Below are positions 55,259 to 64,000 of a DNA stretch of 64,000 bases, piece after piece. The DNA comes from Anaeramoeba flamelloides (lineage: Eukaryota; Metamonada; Anaeramoebidae): assembly GCA_027625915.1 (NCBI GenBank), contig JANTQA010000072.1:2790001-2854000 (forward strand), in the 5' to 3' direction. Below the pieces are notes generated by a model, which saw nothing but the letters and a program-made list of their open reading frames with translations, searched no databases and had not been told where the DNA came from. Both the position numbers and the translations under genes were made by a program. The first letter of the stretch is position 1; each line of letters begins with the position of its first letter.

Positions 55259-56224
55259 GTAGTTGTTTTTTACAAACAACAGAAGAACAATTACTTTTCA
55301 ATCAATTCTCAATTTATTTTAAATTTATTTTACTGAAATTGAAGATTTCTTGTTTAACTTCCAAAAAGAAATCTATTAAACACTTTGTTCTTGTTAAAAT
55401 GTTGACAATATTTTATAAAAATTTTAATTCTAAAAACAGAATAGTTTTGCTTCATTTTCAATTTCCATTTTCAAATTGAGTATTTGAGCTTTAGGTTTGT
55501 ATCCAAATTATACCCAAGACAAAACATTAAAAATTACCAAATAATTAAGTCAAGAAAACCACAAATTACCACTTACTTTTTTGAAAACTCTCTTAATAAA
55601 TGAAAAAGAATGATAAGGAATATTAAGTGAAAATTTATTCCTATTATTTTTTCAAATTTCAGTAATAGAATATTCAAACACTATTAATAACACAGGGTCT
55701 TATATGGTCTGTGAAAATATCTTTTTTGACCAATAATACATTTATTAACTCAAAAGAATGTTGTCAAAATAAATCTTGTTATTTTTAAAATTGTGGTTTT
55801 TTTTTTAAATTTCGACTTTTGAGCTCTGTTCTGTTTTCACAATCACAACTAATTCGAAATTTATGTATAAAAGGTCTCAAAATCAATTCCTCTTATTACA
55901 CTTACTTTCCACTTCACATTTATATATTTGAGAGTCAACAACACTGGTGTTAATCTACTTTCAGAAAAAGTAAAAAGTAAGAGAACAAAGAGGTAAAAAA
56001 TCGCTATTTGAATTGTTTTTCTTTTGTGTTGGAGAATTTCACAAAACTTTTTTTTTAAATATTGTCTATCAAATTTAAAAAAAGCTAACATTTTTGCCTA
56101 TTTTGATTTTACTTTAAAAATATTCTATTAAACAATATTTTTCTATTTACAACTTTATTTTTCAGTTCTTACATAACACAAAATTGTGATAATCCTTTAA
56201 AATCAAATTAAATAAAAATTAATA

Positions 56225-56300
56225 CTATCAGTTGCACTTTTAAGGAAGAGACTTTTAACGAAATTTAAGGGACTAAAATCTCAAACTGGGGGATTTGGAT
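56225..56300 (+). mobile_element. MITE A, copy 4 (left end only)
   Basis: TA at 56223-56224 is followed by CTATCAGTTGCACTTTTAAG and GACTTTTAACGAAATTTAAG, then AAATCTCAAA, which is the left arm of the mariner-like miniature element. The right arm is missing; sequence after about 56300 is unrelated and leads into the element K relative. Confidence 0.6.
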
Positions 56301-56389
56301 AACCAACTATTTGTCTTTAATTAAAGTATGTTGTAATTGGGTGTTAAGGGTATTAGTACTGTATAGCTCAAATGACTTTAAAAAATCTA

Positions 56390-57040
56390 TTACAAATATT
56401 ATTTGATCTATCAAATATACACGAAAATATCCAAAAATTTTTTCAGAACTAAAAAACCTTTTTGAACAACTCCTAAGAAACACTAATATCAACACCCCGT
56501 TTAATACTAAAATTGGAATTTTATGGTAGAATTGTTTTTTTTTTTGGAAGTGAAAAAATAAAATTAGGTATAAAAATGTTGTTAAAATAATTAAACTCAT
56601 TTTTTGTATGTTAAAAATTGGTGACTTAGAAGACAGTACCATCTCTGATCCTTTCTAAATGATATTAATAACTTTGAGAAATTTTATTTGTTATGACAAT
56701 TTTCATTGTATATCATTACTCATATTTTTGAGAAGAAATGCTTGTCTTTAATGTAATTCAAAAATAGCCATATAGATCTAATTGCACGTGCCCATAACAA
56801 ACCTCATTTAACTTTTCACCTCGGTAGAGAAATTGGGTTTATCTAACCCAATATACACCCCATACCAAACCCAAACATATCCCAGAATACACACACCTAC
56901 CAGGTAAGTATTGACATATTCAAAATACTCCAAGTATACCAAAAAAAGTATTCAGTGGGTTTAAGGAAGAAAATTTAAAAAAAAAATACTTTGTCTAAAA
57001 GTAAAATGGTTTTGATATCATAAACATTTATCTGTTAATA
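56390..57040 (-). mobile_element. Element K, copy 2 (reverse, decayed)
   Basis: TATACACGAAAATATCC with AAAAATTTTTTCAGAAC at 56415-56450 is a worn terminal repeat. The following TTTTTGAACAACTCCTAAGA and the CCCATACCAAACCCAAACAT, TACACACACCTACC region match the reverse complement of 49780-50420. The far terminal repeat is hard to see. Divergence is much greater than between the two ends of copy 1. Confidence 0.5.
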
Positions 57041-57483
57041 CCAGGGTTTTTTTCAAAAGATGTTTCAAAATGGGCAAAAAAATTTTGAATAATCTCAATT
57101 TTTGTGAATATTTCAAAGACCCAATATTATTGCATAATAAATTATTGGATTTTTTACTAATGATCAAAAATAAAAATTATATATTTTTAAAAAATTTTTT
57201 TTTAATTCATGTTCCAAATCGAAAAAATAGAAATACAAAACATTAGTATTTCAGTATTTAGTAATTCATAATTAGAACTTCCAAAAGTAACTATTTTATC
57301 AATTTTTTTAAATTCAAAGATTTACCCAATAATCATCAACATAAAAACCCAAGAATGATTCTTTTGGTTTCCTTTTTTAGAAAGTCGACTGTAACACCAA
57401 TATTATTCCAATATTTCAGAAATAATTTAAAAAAAGAATCTATTTGTTAATTATTTAATTTTTTAAAAAATAGAATTTTTTAG

Positions 57484-57616
57484 AGGCGAATCTACATCTA
57501 GCTACAAATTCAAGAAATATAATTTGCAACTTTGGGGTATGAAAATTGATAAATCAATATTTGAATTTGTCTGCGAAATGCAGATTTTTTCTAAAATTAT
57601 TGAGTTTTTTTACTAA
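57484..57616 (+). other. Possible orphan exon (43 codons, unrecognised)
   Basis: After a TTTTTTAG acceptor-like site the frame GESTSSYKFKKYNLQLWGMK continues to a TAA at 57614-57616. Local G+C is higher than in the flanks and the residues are mixed rather than Phe/Ile/Lys-only. No family is recognised and no adjoining exon was found. It could belong to the gene that may start at 55178, or be chance. Confidence 0.18.
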
Positions 57617-58529
57617 TATATGTATCTTTTTTAATTAATTGAGATCAACTTTGTAGTACAACTTGACCAATGGATTTTTTAAAAATATTTGAACATAGTG
57701 CAATAATTAGGTTATATACAATAACAACTTAATTGAAAACTAGACTTCTCGTTGTTAGATTATAATCCCTAAAGGCGCATTTACTAAAAAAAATTTTTTC
57801 ACAAATTATTTTACAAAGTCCCAAAAAATTTCTATTGAAAATGCGAATTGTTTTCTATCTTAAATTTAATTGAAATTTTGTATACTATGAACAAAAATGA
57901 CTGTATTAATTCTAAAATTTAAAAAGCAATAACCAAATTTATTTACAAAATTTTTATTTTCAATTGATTTTTTAGTAGTTTTTTGTTTTTTTCCACCCAA
58001 ATTTCAAAAAATATTATTCTTAATTTGAATTAAGTATTGTTTTGTCGAAAAAACTTTTACTTATTAAATTTGAAGTTAATATTTTCTTAGAACTACATAT
58101 AATAAAGATAATTGATATCCCATAAGTCCCCACCAACTCCATTGAATAATTAGTCTGTGGTAATATTGTTAACATTTCATTTCAAATTAATTATTTAATT
58201 TGATGCCAAATCAAAGAAATTTAAATAGAATCAAAACTTTATTGAATATAAACCGTTTCTCTATGAATATGATCTTTTTTGATTTATTTTGTAATTATTT
58301 TTTAATGTTTGATTAAAAGATTGGTAACTGTAATTTGTGTCTGTAATTGTTACTTATATTCCAATAATTTTTTTTGAAACTCAAACTTAGGAATCTTGGA
58401 TTCCTGCAATTAATAATTGAAGAAAAAATCTGGGAAGTCTTTAATTTATTCAAATTGGTTGATAATTAAATAAGATCCAGAAGTTTGTTAATTTATTTTA
58501 TTTTCAATAATTTCTTACAATTTTAAAAA

Positions 58530-60080
58530 ATCATGTTATATTGTTTTTTTCAAATACCAAGAGTATATGCAACAAACCATTGGTATTAAAATCAACTATT
58601 TGATAATATTTATTATTTGTTTTTTTATTAGAATTATTTATTTGAAATTAATTTTATTTGTTTCTTTTAAATTATTTAAAAAAAACAAATCATAAATATT
58701 ATCAAATATACACTTTTAATCTTTAGGTTACTAAAAATTCGTATTGGAATAATTTAGATTGGGTTATTAATTAAAGAATTTAAAATAATAAAATTCAATA
58801 GTATTTTGGTAGGTTATTAGTTGCATTTTCTAGATTCACAAAAAGTCTTTTGTGAAGATTTTTTTATTTGATGAGTTGGTTGATTTTTTCTATAATTTTT
58901 TATTCAATAAAAAGAAAAAATGAATCTAACTCGATTAAAATTTTGGATTTATTTTTCCTCTATTTGGAATTAATTTGTTATATTTGTTAAGAGAAGAATG
59001 GTTGTGTGAGTTTCTGCTATTTAAAGTTCTGATCATTAAAGTATGGAAAGTTTTTTTTCACCTCAAAATGTTGTTCTGCAATTTTCATTTTTTAGTGTTT
59101 CTTCATTAGGTAATATATCCTCTTATCTTGGAACTATTTCAAAACTAAAGCAATATTTAAAGAGGTGTGTTGTTATAGCTGTTGTTGGGGGTGAGTTTTG
59201 GAGATTCTTTGTATTGTCTCTCTTTGAAAATTTCGTTTCTTTTGATTTTTTTATTTGTCAAAAATTACTTTGATTTTTAAAAAGTTTTTAATTTGACAAA
59301 TAAATTTAAAAATTGAATTTTAGTTTTATAAAATACTCAAAATGACTTCTACCTTGATGAAATTTGATTAGTATATAAAAAAAGAATTATTTTGGATATC
59401 TAAGAAAACTTATTATAGGATATTTTTTTAGATTGTAGAATGTGATTATTTTTTATTATAAAACAATTTTATTTAATATTTTGAAGAATTGATTGATCTG
59501 AAATTTTTCTTCTTATAATTCTAATAGTATTCAGAATAATAAAATAAAAAATAGAATTATACTAAAATAGGTTCATTATTAAAGAATTGACAAAACAAAT
59601 CGAGGTCCATTCAATAATTTAAACTGTTTTGGAATCAAAAATTTATATTTATTTCAAGTTTAAAATAATTACAGCAATTTTTTTGAATAAAGTAGTTTTT
59701 TTAGACTAAGTTATTCCAAAAATTGGTAGTGTCATTTGTAAAGTCAATTTTTTGTACTCTTCTTTCTTATATAATTAAATTTCTTTCTTCTTTCCAAGAA
59801 AATAATTATTTTGAAATAATTTCGAAAATAGGTTTGTTTTTTGACCTTTTTAAAAAAAAGAAAAAAAGGATCATACTTTTAAAAAACAAGAACCCAATTT
59901 GTAAAATATCTTTAAAAGTAAGTTTGGTCTTTGAATTAATCAGAATTTTTGCCATCATTTTGAAATTTCAGGAATGGGAATACTTTTTTTTGAATTTACT
60001 ATTTAATTTACTGGAAGATTATTTTTTGAGTTACCAGCCCCTAAATGAAAAAATTAGTTCTTTTGGGAAATTTATTTAGT
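58530..60080 (+). repeat. Dispersed repeat R, copy 3, with extra internal DNA
   Basis: 58530-58930 and 59630-60080 align with 9160-9600 and 9650-10110. The ~650 bp between them (about 58980-59630) has no counterpart in copy 2 and may be an insertion; it contains the frame 59043-59273, which has no recognised motif. Confidence 0.45.
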
Positions 60081-60170
60081 CGAACTGAAAACTTGTAAAA
60101 ATTTATTTTTTGGTTGTTTTTTTTGCCTTTCGTTTTTTTAGACATTCAATCACCAATCAAAAGTTTAACG

Positions 60171-60668
60171 ATGACAAAGTTTGTAAGAGTAAGAATATTG
60201 TTTTCATCGAATTTTTCAAAACAGCACCAACTGAAACAAATCTCTTTTTTGTGATGTTTTTTTTTTAATCTGGAACTCTTCGAATTTCCATAATAAAGGA
60301 ACAAGTTCTTGATCCTCTGCTTTCAATTAAAGGGCACACAAAACCAATCAATTCCATTACAACTGATGCAACAAGGTGTTATTCTGGATCTTCTGATAAA
60401 ACGATTAGGATCTGGTCTTTAGAAACTGGGTACTGCAATGCGGAGCTGAAAGGGCACGAAGGGATTATCACGTCCCTACGTGTCTATGACCAAACTCTCT
60501 ACTCCTGTGATTCAAAAGGAATCTTAAAGACCTGGGACACACACAACGACGAGCCACTGTTTACCTTTCGTGGTCATACACAAATGGTAACATCATTTTT
60601 CGTTCACCAAAACCAAAAGCTCTTTTCTTCATCTGCAGACACCACACTAATTTCTTGGAATTTGAAAG
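60171..60668 (+). CDS. WD40-repeat protein, first exons (partial)
   Basis: The large exon is 60299-60668 (123 codons plus one base; acceptor AATAAAG, donor GAAAG|GTAAAA). It encodes about three WD40 blades: SIKGHTKPINSITTD...YSGSSDKTIRIWSLETG, then ELKGHEGIITSLRV...SKGILKTWDTHNDE, then TFRGHTQMVTSFFVHQNQ...SSADTTLISWNLKG. A short first exon probably starts at ATG 60171 and ends at 60182 or 60188; both precede GTAAGA and both keep the frame, giving MTKF or MTKFVR joined to EQVLDPLLSIKGH. WD40 propellers are protein-interaction platforms; no partner domain is visible, so function is unknown. At least four more blades are expected, but none was found in the remaining 3.3 kb, so the next intron is long or the gene is truncated. 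Sequence upstream of the ATG is also open back to a TTTTTTTAG, so an earlier exon is possible. Confidence 0.8.
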
Positions 60669-61317
60669 GTAAAAATTCTTTTTAGATTAATTATCAATTG
60701 ACTTATTTTTCAGTTGATTAACCACAAGAAAGAATAGAATTCGGGTTCTTGTGTGTAACAAATTTCAGAAATTAATTTACAGTGAATTATTGTTGCTTTT
60801 TGAATAACCTTTTTCTTTTTGTACTGAAATTGAAGAGAATATTAAGGGAATACACCCAAGAACAACACAAAATAAAAATTAAATTCGTTGTACACTATTA
60901 AATATTCCACTAGTGGTTCTTAGTGCAAATACTTGTAAAAATCTTTTACTTTTTGAAAAAAAGACAAACATTTTGAAACGAGCCATTTTCTAAATTTTTT
61001 GTTACTGGTTTCTGTTAATTTTTCAAATTACCTATGATCTTTAATTGGGAAAAAGTCAAAACTATTGACCAGTTCAGGAATATTCAAATAATTATTGTGA
61101 ACTTGACTCATTTGAAGGAAACATTTTTCAAAAAAGATAAAAAGCTTTTTTCTTTTTCTATTTTCGAGAATTAGAACAATTCTAAGAATACAAACATCTA
61201 AGAATCCATTTATTGTATAATTTCATTGAAAAGTTATTAAAATGGATTGACCATTTTTCAAAAGAAGATGGCTGTTTGAAAATCGAGTACTATTTCCATA
61301 GTACCATTCACCAATTC

Positions 61318-61489
61318 AGTCAGTTCCATGTTTAAGACATAAACTTTCAATGAAATTTAAGGCACAAAAAAATCTCGAAATTAAGGCACACTTTTTGGAA
61401 GTTTTTTATACACAAACTATTTTACTAGATTCATAATTTTGTTCTTTAATTTTCGTTCAAATTTTGTGACTTAAAAGTGGAACTTACTG
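61318..61489. mobile_element. Mariner-like miniature element (MITE A), copy 5
   Basis: A 172 bp copy: left end CAGTCAGTTCCATGTTTAAG (preceded by TT rather than TA), right end TTAAAAGTGGAACTTACTG followed by TA. The AATTTAAGGCACA and ATTAAGGCACA blocks are as in copy 1. About 25 bp shorter than copies 1 and 2 through loss in the right half. It lies in what is probably a WD40 gene intron. Confidence 0.78.
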
Positions 61490-63259
61490 TAATACACCAC
61501 AGAATATAATTGAAATCAAGTACCTAATGAAAAAATTATCTCTTCAGGGACTAGTATTTTTTAAAATTAAAATTAAATCTGGTTATGATCTTTATTTTTT
61601 TTTTTGTTATTTGTGTTTCGACTTCTGAAATGTATGAGTTAACACCATTTAAACAATTTATTAGGATGGTCTATTTTTGAATTCCAAAATTTCACGTTTT
61701 TTGATATATACTCAGAAAAAGTAACCTATTATTTTTATAAACAATTAAGTTTAATTCTTGAAAATTGTTTAACATATCTTTAGTTTTATGTTGGAAAGAA
61801 TTGATTTTGAAAAAAAAAAATTATTTTGTTACAGTTATTTTAATAAAGTGAGGACTTTTTTTTTTTTAGAAATTTTCTATTTTAAAAAAGTTTCAGACTT
61901 TTTTCAAACTTTTTTGAAGTTTTCTGTTTTAGATAAGTGAGGACTTTTTTTAATTAAAATCTTTCCAAAAAATAAAGTTTTAAAAAAGTGAGTATTCAAC
62001 CTTTGAATATGAGACAGAGATTGGGGTGGGAAGAAAAGCACTTTTAAAAAATTTTGACTTTATCAAAACACAAAACTTTAAAAAATATTTTAATTCTGAC
62101 AATTTTTAAAAAAAAAAAAAAAAAAAAAAAAGTTCACACTTTTTTAAAATAGCTGTAGTATTTTTAATTATTAATAATTTAATTCTAATCACACCGAATG
62201 AAACTAATAGAGGTACGAAAATTAAATAAATCAAAATTTTGATAGATGACTTAACAAAAATTTATCAATGAAATTCAGATCTATTAAGGAAAAAATTTTT
62301 TTATTCTTTAAAGTTTTGAAAAAAGTTATTTTCTTTTTGAAAAATGGAAAAAAATTACAAAACAAATTTTCAATTTTGAATAATTTTTTTTAACAAATTT
62401 CTTGATCTTATTGATATGAATTATTATTACAATTTAAATCATTTTTGTCAGAAAAAATTGTTTTTAAATTTTTAGGATAAAAATACTTAATAACCAAATA
62501 TCTTTTAAGAAAATTTTATTTTAGAAAAATCAAATTTTATCTTATAAAAAAAAAAACAATTTTTTATTAAAATTTGTTAAATGACTTTAAAACTATAATA
62601 TTTATATCTATCCTTATCAAAACAAATACGTAATATTTTTCAATTTATTTAATATATCATTTTTTTTGTTTAAACAAAAATAATTATCTCAAAAAAAAAA
62701 ATAAAATTCTTTTATTAATATTACTGACAATAAAGAATATTTATTGTGCAATAATGATTAAAATAGTCTTAAACATTGTAAAAAATTTTTTTTTATATTT
62801 TAAGAAATAAAATCAATTTAAAGGTTTTCTTTTTCAGGAAAAAATGGAAAAAAAATAATTGATCTCACTGAAAAAATTTTCTTTTCTGGGATTTCTTTTT
62901 AGATTACATTTTTTTGCTATTTGCAGATACAAAATATATAAGTACTGGATACCTGCAATAACATACTTTAATATTTTAGCCTGTTGTTGTGAAATCTGAT
63001 CCCTTAATAAAATCATTTTTTTCACTTGAATTTTATTTTCAATTTATAATATGATACTTTTGAAAAAAAAAAAAGTTCAAGAAAAAAATCTATTGTTATC
63101 GAGTTGGAAGATTTCTCTTTCAATGATTTAAGAAATCAAACTAAAGAGATATATCTTGAACTTGATAATGTTTTTTTCAATTTATAAAAAACCTTCATCT
63201 CAACAAAGGCAAGTTATTGAAAAACATAAAGAGTATTATAACACAATAATAAAGTTTTT

Positions 63260-63380
63260 GTTTTAATTTTAAATGGTTATTCATCACATTTAAACCAACG
63301 TCTAATGAAAATTATAGACTTTGATTTACCTAATGAATTTTTTTTTTATTTTATGATTAGTTTATCTGAAAATAATTAAA
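63260..63380 (+). pseudogene. Fragment resembling a pogo/DDE_1 transposase
   Basis: The frame around VLILNGYSSHLNQRLMKII resembles the second catalytic-Asp region of DDE_1 (pogo/Tigger-like) transposases, where the usual pattern is (L)LxLDGHSSH or LLxxDNxxSH. Here Asn stands where Asp is expected. Upstream sequence near 63085-63185 (IELEDFSFNDLRNQTKEIYL) is open in another frame and could be part of the same relic; stops interrupt both sides. If correct, this is a dead plain DNA transposon and possibly a source for the miniature elements in this window, but the match is short. Confidence 0.35.
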
Positions 63381-64000
63381 AACAACAAAAGAGTAAAGTT
63401 TATTATTTTTTCACTTTTCACCCAACATCATCGTTTAATTTTTGAAAACAATCAATAATAACCAAATTAATTATTGGTGGAATTTTCACAAGAGTAATGT
63501 CTACTCTACAAACGAAATGATTATTAAACCAAAACTATATGATTAAAAATTGAATAATCCTGATAGCAAATATTTTTTTGAGTAATCTGTCATCCAACTC
63601 TTTGTTACTCAAACCGTTCTTATTTATGAAATGATCCTCTAGATGATAATTCAAAAAAAAAATTAAAAAACACAACAAACAAAAAAAAAAAAAGCACATA
63701 ATAATTAACTTTATGTTGGAACCATCTTCTTGTTTGCTTCACTTTACTTTTGAATATGATCTTGGTTTTACTTTAAGAAAAAAAAAAAAATAAACAATAA
63801 AAAAATAATATAACCGACTTGTTTGATCGAATCTTCTCTGTTTGAATGATGATTATTGTTTAACCAAACCCATTCTATTCGATAAAATTTTTAACTCCGA
63901 CACTTTTGGTATTTATGAAAGAATAGAATCTAAAAGATTCTAAAAAAAAATTAGGTCTTGTCTTTTTTCCTGAGAAATTTTATTTTCCAAATTTGATTTT

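Larger units (their letters stand above)
55259..60170. other. Gene-poor stretch before the WD40 gene
   Basis: Contains a broken MITE A end (from 56225), a reverse relative of element K (56390-57040), a possible orphan exon (57484-57616) and repeat R copy 3 (58530-60080). The frames at 55861-56091, 56307-56642, 59043-59273 and 59723-60079 are low complexity or fall in repeats, and I do not support them as genes. Confidence 0.55.
60669..64000. other. Probable WD40 intron and flanking AT-rich sequence
   Basis: No further WD40 exon recognised. It contains MITE A copy 5 (61318-61489), a ~25 bp poly-A run near 62108-62131 and a transposase-like fragment (63260-63380). The frame 62834-63025 (minus) has no recognised motif. 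Confidence 0.5.

Noticed and set aside
59723-60079. 118-codon plus frame
   Set aside because: Lies inside repeat R copy 3; the corresponding part of copy 2 (9700-10110) has stops, and residues are Phe/Ile/Lys/Leu-dominated.
1-64000. tRNA and rRNA genes
   Set aside because: I looked for B-box-like GGTTCGAANCC and GC-rich islands on both strands and found none with a plausible cloverleaf.
1-64000. Retroelements or virus-derived elements
   Set aside because: No reverse transcriptase, integrase, capsid or polymerase motifs and no long direct terminal repeats were recognised; the repeats seen have inverted ends or no clear ends.

Overview
The window looks like nuclear DNA from a very AT-rich, intron-containing protist. 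Coding regions are intact and modestly richer in G+C. Intergenic DNA is mostly poly-A/T and TATA-like sequence. Genes use TAA stops, GT-AG introns and no nucleus-incompatible code. BTB-BACK, TPR and other proteins carry long Lys/Glu runs, a style I associate with large-genome amoeboid protists such as Anaeramoeba. That placement is a guess; 'AT-rich free-living protist' is the safe statement.

Genes, left to right: PRMT5 (5686-7632, minus, intronless); proteasome alpha-5 PSMA5 (11042-14408, plus, one 2.64 kb intron); a class I phosphatidylinositol transfer protein rebuilt from four exons (17061-18717, minus); a BTB-BACK protein with a huge Lys/Glu tail (24808-27015, minus); the last exon of an unrecognised gene (37428-37756, plus); a Cys-rich, XK-like multipass membrane protein (41640-45125, plus); a TPR protein (47427-49073, plus); a Lys-rich coiled-coil protein (53486-55093, minus) with a candidate divergent first exon 84 bp away (55178-55258, plus); and the first exons of a WD40 protein (60171-60668, plus) whose remainder is not seen. 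The genes are unrelated housekeeping or cell-biology functions, each with its own strand and spacing; there is no operon-like logic.

About three quarters of the window is non-coding and filled with old dispersed repeats that can be recognised by comparing the window with itself. They are: a ~200 bp mariner-like miniature element with CAGT ends and TA target sites (five copies, two of them inside introns); a ~520 bp element with CCAAAATTTTGG-type palindromic ends (four copies); a ~750 bp element with 54 bp inverted ends nested in another repeat; a repeat that begins with a ladder of TCGCGA palindromes every ~19 bp (three copies showing graded CpG loss); a 371 bp fold-back element; arrays of ~73 bp hairpins; and a fragment resembling a DDE transposase at the right edge. 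No rRNA, tRNA, CRISPR array or virus-derived element was found.

The most unusual items are the TCGCGA ladder and its decayed relatives, the repeated hairpin arrays, the small perfect-stem hairpin at 40467-40561, and the fusion of a Cys-pair ectodomain to an XK-like membrane domain.
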